Positions 8,671 through 17,298 of a DNA stretch of 64,000 nucleotides are shown one piece after another; within the stretch, counting starts at the first letter, position 1; every line of letters starts with the position of its first letter. Where the stretch lies: the NCBI RefSeq assembly GCF_028747205.1, contig NZ_CP112880.1, forward strand, positions 4,588,001 through 4,652,000. Direction: 5' to 3'. This DNA comes from Streptomyces sp. CA-278952 (GTDB lineage Bacteria > Actinomycetota > Actinomycetes > Streptomycetales > Streptomycetaceae). The translations under genes and the position numbers were made by a program. Below the pieces are notes generated by a model, which saw only the letters and a list, made by a program, of their open reading frames with translations, had not been told where the DNA came from and searched no databases.

Positions 8671-9984
8671 TCAGCCCAGCGGGGTGTCCAGGACCGCCTT
8701 GCGGTGGCTGAACGTCTCCAGGGAGTACGGCCCGTGGTAGCTGCCCATGCCGCTCTCGCCGACCCCGCCGAACGGCAGGTCCGAGACGGTGAGATGGGCC
8801 AGCGGCAGGCCGATGCCGACCGCTCCCGAGGACGTCTCGGCCAGCAGCCGCTCCCGTACGGTGTCGGATTCGGTGAACGCGTACAGCGCCAGCGGCTTGT
8901 CCCGGTCGTTGATGAAGCCGATCGCCTCGTCCAGGCCGTCCACCGTGACCAGCGGCAGGATCGGCCCGAAGATCTCCTCGCCCATCACCGGCGCGTCCGG
9001 GGCGACGTCGGCCAGCACGGTCGGCGCGATGTACTTCGTCGCCCGGTCGTGGACGCCTCCCGCCACCGTCCGGCCGGAGTCCAGCAGCCCGGTCAGCCGG
9101 TCGAAGTGGCGCTCGTTCACGATCCTCCCGTACTCGGGGTGGTCCGCCGGGTCCGCGCCGAACCGCTTCTCCACCGCGCCCGCCAGCGCGTCCGCGAGGG
9201 CCGGCGCGGTCTCCGGGTCGGTCAGGACGTAGTCGGGGGCCACACAGGTCTGCCCGGCGTTGAGGAACTTCCCCGAGACCAGCCGGTCGGCCACCGCCGC
9301 CAGGTCCGTGCCCCGGTCGACGAAGGCCGGGGACTTGCCGCCCAGCTCCAGGGTGACGGGCGTCAGATGCTTCGCCGCGGCGGCCATCACGATCCGGCCG
9401 ACCGTCCCGTTGCCGGTGTAGAAGATGTGGTCGAACCGCTGCTCCAGCAGGGCCGTCGTCTCCTCGACCGCGCCCTCGACGACCGCGACCGCCTCGCGGT
9501 CCAGGTAGCGCGGCAGCAGCCGGGCCACGGCGGCGGAGGTCGCGGGCGCCAGCTCGCTGGGTTTGGCCACCACGCAGTTCCCGGCCGCGAGCGCGCCGAC
9601 GACCGGGGCGAGCAGTAGCTGCACCGGGTAGTTCCACGGCGCGATGACCAGGACGACGCCGAGCGGCTCCAGCACGGTACGTGCCTCGGCGCCGGTGGGG
9701 GCGAGGTGCGGCGGTACGGGGGCGGGCTCGGGGCGCAGCCAGTCGGCCAGGTGCTCCAGCGTGTGGTCGATCTCCCGCACCGTGAAGTCGATCTCGGTGC
9801 GGTACGCCTCCTTGCGGCCCTTGCCGAGATCGGCGTGCAGCGCGTCCGCGAGATCGTCACCGTGCTCGGTGAGGAGGGTGCGCAGCCGCTCCAGTTGGTC
9901 CGTGCGCCAGGCGAGGTCCTTGGTGCGACCGGTGCGGAAGGAGGCCCGGAGGCGGGCGACGAGTTCGGCGGGAGTTTCGGACAT
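8671..9984 (-). CDS. Aldehyde dehydrogenase family protein (class 3-like)
   Basis: A 437-residue NAD(P)-dependent aldehyde dehydrogenase of the short class 3 type. Visible motifs are IAPWNYP (cofactor entrance), the glycine turn in FYTGNGTVG, the general base in TLELGGKSP and the catalytic Cys in NAGQTCVAPDY. The C-terminus keeps the SDLPFGGVGESGMGSYHG motif. It would oxidise an aldehyde, possibly a medium or long-chain fatty or aromatic one as is usual for the class; substrate unknown. ATG 9984 has GGAG 7 nt upstream. The gene stands alone and converges on the cytochrome c operon. Confidence 0.88.
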   Translation of the reverse strand: MSETPAELVARLRASFRTGRTKDLAWRTDQLERLRTLLTEHGDDLADALHADLGKGRKEAYRTEIDFTVREIDHTLEHLADWLRPEPAPVPPHLAPTGAEARTVLEPLGVVLVIAPWNYPVQLLLAPVVGALAAGNCVVAKPSELAPATSAAVARLLPRYLDREAVAVVEGAVEETTALLEQRFDHIFYTGNGTVGRIVMAAAAKHLTPVTLELGGKSPAFVDRGTDLAAVADRLVSGKFLNAGQTCVAPDYVLTDPETAPALADALAGAVEKRFGADPADHPEYGRIVNERHFDRLTGLLDSGRTVAGGVHDRATKYIAPTVLADVAPDAPVMGEEIFGPILPLVTVDGLDEAIGFINDRDKPLALYAFTESDTVRERLLAETSSGAVGIGLPLAHLTVSDLPFGGVGESGMGSYHGPYSLETFSHRKAVLDTPLG

Positions 9985-10121
9985 GTGGGGGGCTCCTCAG
10001 GGGTGGGCGGCGCGGGGCGGGCCCGCGCTGCTGCTACCCCTCCGAGGATGGCCGACGACGCCCCCACGACGTGCCCACCGCGCCGGTCGGAAAGATCACC
10101 CCGGCGGGCCGGAATACCCGG

Positions 10122-10478
10122 TCAGGACGTGGGCGGGGTCTTGTCGTCGGGGCCCGTACCGCCGTCGCGGCGGCCCCGCTCCTCCTCGGCGTCCTTGTCG
10201 TCCTTGAGCGACTTGAGGAAGTCCGGGTTGTCGTCCGGGGCCACCCACTGCTGCCGCCCGCGCCGCTGCCAGGAAGCGGGTCCCGTGCCCCCGGTCCTGG
10301 TGTGGCGCTTCTTGCCGGCGACGAGCCACACGACCGGGCCGACGACCCAGAACAGCAGGATGATGAAGACCCAGGCGATCTTCGGCAGATGCTTGGTGTC
10401 CTCCTCCGTGGTGTTCAGGCAGTCGATGAACGCGTAGATCGTCAGAGCCAGCGGGACGATGAACATCAGGGCTCTCAT
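10122..10478 (-). CDS. Small membrane protein with PLD-nuclease N-terminal (PLDc_N) helices
   Basis: A 118-residue protein. Residues 1-55 form two hydrophobic helices of the PLDc_N type ([20 protein letters not shown] and [19 protein letters not shown]), followed by a basic KKRH and a hydrophilic tail ending in Asp/Lys-rich sequence. This architecture is common in actinobacteria as a free-standing membrane protein without any phospholipase domain; its function is not known. I chose ATG 10478 because GGGGGA lies just upstream; a longer frame reaching 10685 has no start signal. It diverges from mqnL. Confidence 0.75.
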   Translation of the reverse strand: MRALMFIVPLALTIYAFIDCLNTTEEDTKHLPKIAWVFIILLFWVVGPVVWLVAGKKRHTRTGGTGPASWQRRGRQQWVAPDDNPDFLKSLKDDKDAEEERGRRDGGTGPDDKTPPTS

Positions 10479-10544
10479 GGTGCGTCCCCCAGGAAGCGGC
10501 GGCGGGCGGGATGAAGCCCGGTGTCGCGGCCAGGGTACCGGCTC

Positions 10545-10591
10545 GGCATGAAGGAACCGGGGCCCGGAGGCGGACCCGGTTCCTTCATGCC
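10545..10591. repeat. Perfect 17-bp inverted repeat in a divergent promoter region
   Basis: Arms 10545-10561 and 10575-10591 are perfect complements with a 13-nt GC-rich loop, extendable by one more pair. It sits between two divergent genes (starts 10478 and 10684), where a terminator is not expected. It may be a relic terminator, an mRNA leader hairpin of mqnL, or a protein-binding site. Confidence 0.7.
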
Positions 10592-10683
10592 GGCGCGTGC
10601 GCGGACGGTCGGCGGAGTTTCGGCGCGCGGCGCGGGGGGAGCCCCGGCGGGGCCCCGGGGGCGGGGATGACAAACTGGACCGC

Positions 10684-12141
10684 ATGGCTTACGACGATCT
10701 TCGCTCCCTGCTCCGGGCTCTTGAGCGCGATGGTGATCTCAAGCGCGTCAAGGCCGAGGTCGACCCCCACCTGGAGGTCGGCGAGATCGTCGACCGGGTC
10801 AACAAGGCGGGCGGGCCCGCCCTGCTGTTCGAGAACGTCAAGGGCTCCTCGATGCCCCTGGCCATGAACGTCTTCGGTACTGACCGGCGCCTCCTGAAGG
10901 CCCTCGGACTGAAGTCGTACAGCGACATCAGCGACAAGATCGGCGGACTCCTCAGGCCGGAGCTGCCGCAGGGCTTCGTCGGGGTGCGGGAGGCCTTCGG
11001 GAAGCTCGGCTCGATGGTGCACGTGCCGCCGAAGAAGGTGAAGTCCGGCGACGCGCCGGTGCAGGAAGTGGTGCTGACCGGCGACGACGTCGACCTGGAC
11101 CAGCTGCCCGCGCTCTTCACCTGGCCCGAGGACGGCGGCTCCTTCTTCAACCTCGGCCTCACCCACACCAAGCACCCCGAGAACGGCGTCCGGAACCTGG
11201 GCCTCTACCGGCTCCAGCGGCACGACAAGCGCACCATCGGGATGCACTGGCAGATCCACAAGGACAGCGCCAACCACTACCAGGTCGCAGCGAGGCGCGG
11301 AGAGCGGCTGCCCGTCGCCATCGCCTTCGGCTGCCCGCCCGCCGTGACGTACGCCTCCACCGCACCGCTGCCCGGGGACATCGACGAGTACCTCTTCGCC
11401 GGGTTCGTCCAGGGCAAGCGGATCGAGATGGTCGACTGCAAGACCGTGCCGCTCCAGGTCCCCGCGCAGGCGGAGGTCGTCATCGAGGGCTGGCTGGAGC
11501 CGGGCGAGATGCTCCCCGAGGGCCCGTTCGGGGACCACACCGGCTTCTACACCCCGCAGGAACCGTTCCCCGCACTGACCATCGACTGCGTCACCATGCG
11601 CAAGCGGCCGCTGCTCCAGTCCATCGTGGTGGGCCGCCCGCCGACCGAGGACGGACCGCTGGGCCGGGCCACGGAACGTTTCTTCCTGCCGCTGCTGAAG
11701 ATCATCGTGCCGGACATCGTGGACTACCACCTCCCCGAGGCGGGCGGCTTCCACAACTGCGCGATCGTCTCGATCGACAAGAAGTACCCGAAGCACGCCC
11801 AGAAGGTGATGAGCGCGATCTGGGGCGCGCACATGATGTCGCTGACCAAGCTGATCGTGGTGGTCGACTCCGACTGCGACGTCCACGATCTGCACGAGGT
11901 CGCCTGGCGGGCGCTCGGCAACACCGACTACGCCCGCGACCTCACGGTCACCGAGGGGCCGGTCGACCACCTGGACCACGCCTCGTACCAGCAGTTCTGG
12001 GGCGGCAAGGCGGGCATCGACGCCACCAGGAAGCTGCCCACCGAGGGCTACACCCGGGACGGCGGCTGGCCGGAGATGGTCGTCTCCGACCCGGAGACGG
12101 CGGCGAAGGTCGACCGTCGCTGGAAGGAATACGGGCTGTGA
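10684..12141 (+). CDS. mqnL: UbiD-family decarboxylase, menaquinone (futalosine) pathway
   Basis: A 485-residue UbiD-type enzyme that needs prenylated FMN. It begins [22 protein letters not shown], the standard UbiD opening, and contains the [23 protein letters not shown] region with the conserved acidic and Arg-contact residues of UbiD. In the futalosine route (established in Streptomyces) UbiA-, UbiD- and UbiX-like proteins act on 1,4-dihydroxy-6-naphthoate: prenylation, decarboxylation and cofactor supply. All three are here, mqnP overlapping mqnL by 4 bp and mqnM nearby. ATG 10684 fits the family start. The symbol follows the mqnLMP naming of these steps. Confidence 0.88.
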   Translation: MAYDDLRSLLRALERDGDLKRVKAEVDPHLEVGEIVDRVNKAGGPALLFENVKGSSMPLAMNVFGTDRRLLKALGLKSYSDISDKIGGLLRPELPQGFVGVREAFGKLGSMVHVPPKKVKSGDAPVQEVVLTGDDVDLDQLPALFTWPEDGGSFFNLGLTHTKHPENGVRNLGLYRLQRHDKRTIGMHWQIHKDSANHYQVAARRGERLPVAIAFGCPPAVTYASTAPLPGDIDEYLFAGFVQGKRIEMVDCKTVPLQVPAQAEVVIEGWLEPGEMLPEGPFGDHTGFYTPQEPFPALTIDCVTMRKRPLLQSIVVGRPPTEDGPLGRATERFFLPLLKIIVPDIVDYHLPEAGGFHNCAIVSIDKKYPKHAQKVMSAIWGAHMMSLTKLIVVVDSDCDVHDLHEVAWRALGNTDYARDLTVTEGPVDHLDHASYQQFWGGKAGIDATRKLPTEGYTRDGGWPEMVVSDPETAAKVDRRWKEYGL

Positions 12142-13058
12142 GCAGTACGGCGGAAGCGGCGTCCGTTCCCGGGCCCGCGCCTTCGGACAGCAAGGTGAAG
12201 GCGTTCCTGCGGCTCGTGATGATCGAGCACTCGGTCTTCGCGCTGCCGTTCGCGTACATCGCCGCGCTGACCGCGATGTTCCTGCTGGACGGCTCCATCC
12301 ACTGGGGCACGCTGCTGCTCGTCACGCTGGCGATGGTGGGGCTGCGGACGTTCGCGATGGCCGCCAACCGGATCATCGACCGGGAGATCGACGCCCGGAA
12401 CCCGCGCACCGCCGGCCGTGAGCTGGTGACCGGCGCGGTGTCGGTGAAGTCCGCGTGGACCGGTGCGCTGGTCGCGCTGGTCGTCTTCCTGGGCGCGGCG
12501 GCCCTGCTCAATCCGCTGTGCCTGGCGCTCGCGCCGCTGGCCGTCGTGCCGATGGTGGTCTATCCGTACGGCAAGCGGTTCACGAACTTCCCGCACGCCA
12601 TCCTGGGCCTCGCCCAGGCCATCGGACCGGTCGGCGCCTGGCTCGCGGTGACCGGCAGCTGGTCGTGGGACGCGGTGATCCTCGGGCTGGCCGTGGGGAT
12701 ATGGATCGGCGGTTTCGACCTGATCTTCGCCTGCCAGGATGTTCAGGCGGACCGGGCCCACGGGGTGCTGTCCTTCCCGGCGCGGTTCGGGATCCCGGCG
12801 GCGCTGTGGGGCGCGCGGGTGTGCCACGCGGTCACGACCGGGCTGCTGGTCTGGTTCGGTCTGGCCACGGACGCCGAGGTCTTCTACTGGATCGGCATGG
12901 CGATCGTCGCGGTGGCGTTCGTCTACGAGCACCGGGTGGTGCGGCCGCACGACCTGTCCCGGCTGAACCGGGCGTTCTTCTCGGTGAACGGCTTCATCGG
13001 CATCGCGCTGTTCGCCTGCGCGCTGCTCGACCTGCTGGTGCGCGGCCTCACCCCGTAG
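12138..13058 (+). CDS. mqnP: UbiA-family prenyltransferase, menaquinone (futalosine) pathway
   Basis: A 306-residue integral membrane prenyltransferase that would attach the polyprenyl chain to the naphthoate ring. Both aspartate-rich Mg-diphosphate motifs are present: NRIIDREIDARNPRT (about residues 79-93) and DVQADRAHG (about 206-214). About eight helices are predictable. GTG 12138 overlaps the mqnL stop (GTGA), so the two are coupled. The gene converges on the rhomboid gene with only 18 bp between stops and no obvious terminator. Confidence 0.9.
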   Translation: MSSTAEAASVPGPAPSDSKVKAFLRLVMIEHSVFALPFAYIAALTAMFLLDGSIHWGTLLLVTLAMVGLRTFAMAANRIIDREIDARNPRTAGRELVTGAVSVKSAWTGALVALVVFLGAAALLNPLCLALAPLAVVPMVVYPYGKRFTNFPHAILGLAQAIGPVGAWLAVTGSWSWDAVILGLAVGIWIGGFDLIFACQDVQADRAHGVLSFPARFGIPAALWGARVCHAVTTGLLVWFGLATDAEVFYWIGMAIVAVAFVYEHRVVRPHDLSRLNRAFFSVNGFIGIALFACALLDLLVRGLTP

Positions 13059-13076
13059 GGCCCGTCGCCAGGCCCC

Positions 13077-13703
13077 TCAGACCGTGACCAGGTTGTCCGG
13101 TGCGCGGCGCGGGCGGCGGAAGAGGAAGGCCGCCGCCACCCCGCCGGCCAGCCCGAACAGGTGACCCTGCCAGCTGACGCCCGAGTCGGTCGGCAGGACG
13201 CCCCACAGCAGCGAGCCGTAGACCACGGCGACGCCGACGCCTATGAGGACGTCCCAGGGGCGGCGGTCCACGAAGCCGCGGACCAGCAGATAGCCGAGCA
13301 GCCCGAAGACCACGCCGGACGCGCCGAGCGTGATCGTGTTCGCCGGGGCGGTCAGCCAGACGCCGACGCCGCTGACCAGGATGATCGTCACGATGACGGC
13401 GGCGAACCGGCGCAGCCCGGCGAGGGCGGCGATGAAGCCGAGGACCAGCAGCGGGACGCTGTTGGATGCCAGGTGCTCCCAGCCGCTGTGGAGGAACGCG
13501 GCGGGCACGACGTCCCGCAGCTCCGCCGCCTCGCGGGGGGTGATGCCGTAGGTGTCCAGGGCGTTGCCCGTGGCGGTGTCGATTCCTTCGAGGATCCAGA
13601 GCAGGGCCACCCAGCCCGCCATCAGGAGCCCGGCGGTCAGGGCCCGCGCACCGCCGGTGGCGCCGTTGCCCGTGGTGCGGTCGGTGGTCCAGTAGTCGCC
13701 CAT
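13077..13703 (-). CDS. Rhomboid family intramembrane serine protease
   Basis: A 208-residue membrane protease. The catalytic Ser is in the GASGVVFG motif, the catalytic His in GHLFGLAGG, and a conserved upstream His is in HSGWEHLASN, so the active site looks intact. About six helices. It would cleave transmembrane substrates within the bilayer; substrate unknown. I chose ATG 13703, preceded by GGAGCAGGGG with good spacing; an in-frame GTG at 13733 has no ribosome binding site. The gene lies antisense inside the menaquinone locus, between mqnP and mqnM, and has no visible functional tie to it. Confidence 0.88.
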   Translation of the reverse strand: MGDYWTTDRTTGNGATGGARALTAGLLMAGWVALLWILEGIDTATGNALDTYGITPREAAELRDVVPAAFLHSGWEHLASNSVPLLVLGFIAALAGLRRFAAVIVTIILVSGVGVWLTAPANTITLGASGVVFGLLGYLLVRGFVDRRPWDVLIGVGVAVVYGSLLWGVLPTDSGVSWQGHLFGLAGGVAAAFLFRRPRRAPDNLVTV

Positions 13704-13823
13704 GGTCTGCCCCTGCTCCGGGTTGCCCGTCACCCGGTGAACGTCTGCGGCGCCCGCCCGGTTCCGGGTGCCGGGCGCGAGGGCGTGCCGGATAGGCTCG
13801 CGGTTGTGGAATCCAGGACTTCA

Positions 13824-14510
13824 GTGACTCATCAGCAGCGGCGGCCTTGGATTGTCGGGGTGTCGGGTGCTTCGGGTACCCCGTTCGCGGCCGCCGTTCT
13901 GCGCGGGCTGCTGGCGGCCGGCGAGAGCGTGGACCTGGTGGTGAGCCGGGCCTCGCGGCTCACGCTGCTGGACGAGACCGGTATCGCGTTCCGGGACGGT
14001 CACTGGCGGGAGGATCTGCGGACCTGGCTGGAGCGGGGGGCCGACGGGAAGCCGGACGCGTTCGCGGTCGGGGGCGCGGAGCTGGAGAGCGTACGTCATT
14101 GGCCCGCCGGTGATCTGGCGGCCGGGCCGTCCTCCGGGTCGTACCCGGCGAAGGGGATGCTCATCGTGCCGGCCTCGACGGCCTGTGTGGCCGGAGTGGC
14201 GCTCGGTCTGTCGAAGGATCTGCTCCAGCGGGCCGCGAGCGTGACGCTCAAGGAGCGCCGCCCGCTCGTCGTGGCGGTGCGCGAGACTCCGCTGAGCGGT
14301 CAGACGCTGAAGCAGATGGTGGCCCTGGACGAGGCGGGCGCGATCGTGCTGCCCGCCTCTCCGGCGTTCTACGCGGGTGCGACGCATATCCAGGATCTGG
14401 TGGATTTCGTCGCAGGGCGGGTGCTGGACGCGGGAGGCGTGCCGCACCGGCTCTACCGCCGTTGGGAAGGAGAGCTCGGTGGCGGTTCCCGAGACCCTCA
14501 GGACCGATAG
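13824..14510 (+). CDS. mqnM: UbiX-like flavin prenyltransferase, menaquinone pathway
   Basis: A 228-residue UbiX-family protein that makes the prenylated FMN cofactor required by MqnL. It opens with WIVGVSGASGTPFAAAVLRGL, the flavin-binding GASG motif, followed by VVSRASRLTL and the LLQRAASVTLKERRPLVVAVRETPLS region conserved in the family. I chose GTG 13824 because AGGA lies 5 nt upstream; an in-frame GTG at 13806 is possible. Transcription is probably separate from mqnLP, because the rhomboid gene lies between. A 20-bp tandem repeat covers the stop codon. Confidence 0.85.
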   Translation: MTHQQRRPWIVGVSGASGTPFAAAVLRGLLAAGESVDLVVSRASRLTLLDETGIAFRDGHWREDLRTWLERGADGKPDAFAVGGAELESVRHWPAGDLAAGPSSGSYPAKGMLIVPASTACVAGVALGLSKDLLQRAASVTLKERRPLVVAVRETPLSGQTLKQMVALDEAGAIVLPASPAFYAGATHIQDLVDFVAGRVLDAGGVPHRLYRRWEGELGGGSRDPQDR

Positions 14511-14541
14511 GCCCAGGTCAGTACCGATAGACCCTGGTCAG
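14502..14541. repeat. 20-bp tandem repeat across the mqnM stop codon
   Basis: Two adjacent copies of accgatag(g/a)ccc(a/t)ggtcagt, the first spanning the end of mqnM (TAG 14508-14510) and the second following directly. A shorter third echo (ggtcctggtcag) comes next, at about 14545-14555, next to the stop of the minus-strand mini-gene. Confidence 0.7.
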
Positions 14542-14552
14542 TCGGGTCCTGG

Positions 14553-14699
14553 TCAGCGCTTCTTGTGCGCGCGCGGGGTGCGGGTCTTGTCGACGCGGTG
14601 CGCGGCGGCGGGCTGATGGGCACGCGAGCGGTTGGCCAGGTCCTGCAGCTCGCGCATCCGGGCGTAGGCCATCTCGATCGTGTACACGGTGAAGTTCAC
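14553..14699 (-). CDS. Small basic hypothetical protein (48 codons)
   Basis: A short gene not evident from length alone. GTG 14699 opens 48 codons to TGA at 14553-14555, reading MNFTVYTIEMAYARMREL at the start and ending in a basic tail (TRTPRAHKKR). Third codon positions are almost all G or C, unlike the AT-rich DNA just upstream. AGGA abuts this GTG; a second GTG at 14687 has AGGAG 11 nt upstream and may be the true start (44 codons). It diverges from the Lrp-type regulator and converges on mqnM. No function recognised. Confidence 0.55.
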   Translation of the reverse strand: MNFTVYTIEMAYARMRELQDLANRSRAHQPAAAHRVDKTRTPRAHKKR

Positions 14700-14820
14700 T
14701 CCTGAAGATTCGAAAGCGTTTCTTGGATGTTCTAGAAGATTTGTAGGACATCAGCCCTACGTGCCTTAGATTCTACACGTAAACTCGCGGTACTGCTGAA
14801 CAATGGAAGGTTTCAGTCAT
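14700..14820. promoter_or_regulatory. AT-rich divergent control region of the Lrp-type regulator
   Basis: About 120 bases of markedly lower GC than the surroundings, between the minus-strand mini-gene and the Lrp/AsnC gene. It contains the palindrome TTCTAGAA (14730-14737) and the inverted pair GTAGG...CCTAC (14743-14760). Such features are typical of Lrp-family autoregulatory sites, but no consensus is assigned here. Confidence 0.45.
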
Positions 14821-15276
14821 ATGGACGCGGTGGACAGGCAGCTCATCCAGGCCCTCAGGGAGAACGGCAGGGCCTCGTACGCCGAGCTGGGACGGCTCGT
14901 GGGGCTCTCCGGGCCCAGCGTCACCGACCGCATCAACCGGCTGGAAACCGCTGGTGTCATCACCGGCTACCGCGCCACCGTCGACTCCGCGTCACTGGGA
15001 CTCGGCGTGACCGCGCTGATCGGGATCTCGCTCTCGGACGCGGCCGACCACGAGGACGTGGCGCGCCGGCTGAAGGACCTCGCGGAGATCGAGGACTGCT
15101 GGTTCATCGCGGGCGACGACTCGTACATGCTGAAGGTCCGGGTCGGCGACGTGGACGGGCTGGAGAAGACGATCCGCCGCCTCAGCGGTACGAAGGGCGT
15201 CTCCCGGACGCGTACGACGATCGTGCTCTCCACCAAGTGGGAGAACCGGGTCGGAGAACTCCCCGAAGAGGCGTAG
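14821..15276 (+). CDS. Lrp/AsnC family transcriptional regulator
   Basis: A 151-residue feast/famine regulator. N-terminal winged helix-turn-helix (MDAVDRQLIQALRENGRASYAELGRLVGLSGPSVTDRI) and C-terminal RAM domain, where small effectors such as amino acids bind (GLGVTALIGISL to TRTTIVLSTKW). ATG 14821 has GGAAGG about 10 nt upstream; the in-frame ATG at 14803 has none. It lies between mqnM and mqnE and just upstream of mqnE, so it could be co-transcribed with it. Targets are unknown; autoregulation is likely by family habit. Confidence 0.88.
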   Translation: MDAVDRQLIQALRENGRASYAELGRLVGLSGPSVTDRINRLETAGVITGYRATVDSASLGLGVTALIGISLSDAADHEDVARRLKDLAEIEDCWFIAGDDSYMLKVRVGDVDGLEKTIRRLSGTKGVSRTRTTIVLSTKWENRVGELPEEA

Positions 15277-15370
15277 GCGCGGAGCGCCGTAGAGGGGGCA
15301 CCTCCCGCCCGAAGGGTGGGGGAGTACGGTTGGTCGGAGTCTGATACACGGAGATATGGGAGGCGCCCTA

Positions 15371-16534
15371 GTGGACGCGGGACTCAAGCGCGAGCTGGAG
15401 GAGAAGGTCCGGGCCGGCGAGCGGCTGACCCGCGAGGACGGGATCGCCCTCTACGCCTCCGACGACCTGGCGTGGCTCGGCGGGCTGGCGCACGAGGTGC
15501 GCACGCGCAAGAACGGCGACGTGGTGCACTTCAACGTCAACCGGCACCTCAACATGACCAACGTGTGCACCGCCTCGTGCGCGTACTGCTCGTTCCAGCG
15601 CAAGCCGGGCGAGAAGGACGCGTACACGATGCGCATCGAGGAGGCCGTCCGCCTCGCCAAGGCGATGGAGGGCGAGAGCCTCACCGAGCTGCACATCGTC
15701 AACGGACTCCACCCGACGCTGCCGTGGCGCTACTACCCGCGCTCGCTCAGCGCGCTGAAGGAAGCCCTCCCGGACGTCGCGCTGAAGGCGTTCACGGCGA
15801 CGGAGATCCACCACTTCGAGACGATCTCCGGCCTCTCGGCCTCCGAGATCCTCGACGAGCTGATCGAGGCCGGTCTCGAATCGCTGACCGGCGGCGGCGC
15901 GGAGATCTTCGACTGGGAGGTCCGTCAGCACATCGTCGACCACCGCACCCACTGGGAGGACTGGTCGCGCATCCACCGCCTCGCGCACGAGAAGGGGCTC
16001 AAGACCCCCGCGACGATGCTGTACGGGCACATCGAGGAGCCCCGTCACCGCGTCGACCACGTGCTGCGGCTGCGGGAGATGCAGGACGAGACCGGCGGCT
16101 TCCAGGTCTTCATCCCGCTGCGCTACCAGCACGACTTCGTGGACATGAAGGACGGCAAGGTCCGCAACAAGCTCCAGGCCCGTACCACGATGGCGACCGG
16201 CGCCGAGGCGCTGAAGACCTTCGCGGTCTCCCGGCTGCTCTTCGACAACGTGCCGCACGTCAAGGTGTTCTGGGTGATGCACGGTGTGCAGACCGCCCAG
16301 CTCGCGCTGCAGCACGGTGCGGACGACATGGACGGCTCGGTCGTCGAGTACAAGATCACGCACGACGCCGACGACTTCGGAACCCCGAACAAGCTCGGCC
16401 GCGAGGACCTGCTGGACCTGATCCGCGACGCCGGCTTCCGGCCGGTCGAGCGGAACACCCGGTACGAGATCCTGCGCGAGTACCCCGGTCCCGAGGCGGA
16501 CCGGCGCGAGTCGCCGCAGCCGATGCGCGTCTGA
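15371..16534 (+). CDS. mqnE: Aminofutalosine synthase (radical SAM)
   Basis: A 387-residue radical SAM enzyme that builds aminodeoxyfutalosine from 3-[(1-carboxyvinyl)oxy]benzoate and SAM, an early futalosine-pathway step. The [4Fe-4S] motif is CTASCAYC in the context NMTNVCTASCAYCSFQRKPGEKDAYTM, diagnostic of the MqnE/MqnC/CofGH group. It also carries TATEIHHFE and GGGAEIFDWEVR. I chose GTG 15371 (GGGAGG 7 nt upstream, starting VDAGLKREL); ATG 15356 is an alternative. A hairpin terminator follows. The paralogous FO synthase is encoded at 55143-57725. Confidence 0.93.
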   Translation: MDAGLKRELEEKVRAGERLTREDGIALYASDDLAWLGGLAHEVRTRKNGDVVHFNVNRHLNMTNVCTASCAYCSFQRKPGEKDAYTMRIEEAVRLAKAMEGESLTELHIVNGLHPTLPWRYYPRSLSALKEALPDVALKAFTATEIHHFETISGLSASEILDELIEAGLESLTGGGAEIFDWEVRQHIVDHRTHWEDWSRIHRLAHEKGLKTPATMLYGHIEEPRHRVDHVLRLREMQDETGGFQVFIPLRYQHDFVDMKDGKVRNKLQARTTMATGAEALKTFAVSRLLFDNVPHVKVFWVMHGVQTAQLALQHGADDMDGSVVEYKITHDADDFGTPNKLGREDLLDLIRDAGFRPVERNTRYEILREYPGPEADRRESPQPMRV

Positions 16535-16566
16535 CACCCGCCCGGTTCGACCCCGCACCGAACGAG

Positions 16567-16595
16567 AGCCCCGGCCGCCGTCCCCGGCCGGGGCT
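16567..16595 (+). terminator. Terminator of mqnE
   Basis: 11-bp GC stem (16567-16577 with 16585-16595), 7-nt loop, then a short TTCTC run, 32 bp after the mqnE stop. Confidence 0.8.
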
Positions 16596-16651
16596 TTCTC
16601 GCGTTTCGGACAAGGTTGAGCCGCGCGATCCGTAATGGTTACCCTGCCCCT

Positions 16652-17188
16652 ATGGCGCTTACTTTCGAGTTGGATCCCTCATTCACCCCTGCCCTGCGCG
16701 GCGGCATCACCGCCCTCTGGGCCGATGTCACCAACGCGGGCGGGGCGGTGGGTTTCGTCGCACCCGTCACGGCCGAGGAGGTGCGGCCCGATCTGCTCAA
16801 GCACCTGGTCGCCATCGAGCAGGGCCGCACCCGGCTCCTCGTCGGCCGCGACGAGGACGGCACCGTCGCCGCCACCGCCTTCCTCGCCCTCAATGACCAC
16901 CGGCTGCTGCGGCACTGGCTGTGGCTCTACACGGTCATGGTCCACCCCCGCCTCCAGGGCAAGGGGTACGGCCGCGACCTCATGGCCGCCACCGCCGACG
17001 CCGCCCGCTCCATCGAGGGCATCGAGGCGATCCGCCTCACCTGCCGGGGCGGCACCGGCGCCGACCGCTTCTACGCCGCCTGCGGATACAAGGAGGTCGG
17101 ACGGGTGCCGGACGCGATCCGGGTCGCCCCCGGCGACGACCGGGACGACATCGTCATGCTGCTGCCGCTGGGCCCGAAGGCCGCTTGA
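16652..17188 (+). CDS. GNAT family N-acetyltransferase
   Basis: A 178-residue acetyl-CoA-dependent transferase. The acetyl-CoA pyrophosphate loop is in VHPRLQGKGYGRDLM (R/Q-x-x-G-x-G/A), preceded by the LYTVMVHP beta strand, and the fold ends with the ADRFYAACGYKEVGRVPD segment typical of small-molecule or drug acetyltransferases. Substrate not readable. ATG 16652 is the family-like start (MALTFELDPSF); an upstream in-frame ATG at 16616 is unlikely. The DUF4229 gene follows 110 bp later on the same strand. Confidence 0.85.
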   Translation: MALTFELDPSFTPALRGGITALWADVTNAGGAVGFVAPVTAEEVRPDLLKHLVAIEQGRTRLLVGRDEDGTVAATAFLALNDHRLLRHWLWLYTVMVHPRLQGKGYGRDLMAATADAARSIEGIEAIRLTCRGGTGADRFYAACGYKEVGRVPDAIRVAPGDDRDDIVMLLPLGPKAA

Positions 17189-17298
17189 CCGAGGGCTCGC
17201 GGCGGCCCGGCAACCCCCTGAACCGAGAGAATTCGGGCCATGCTTCACTGGACGGGCAGAAGCGTGTCGAGAGTCCATGGGAAGAGAGAGGGCCAGCC

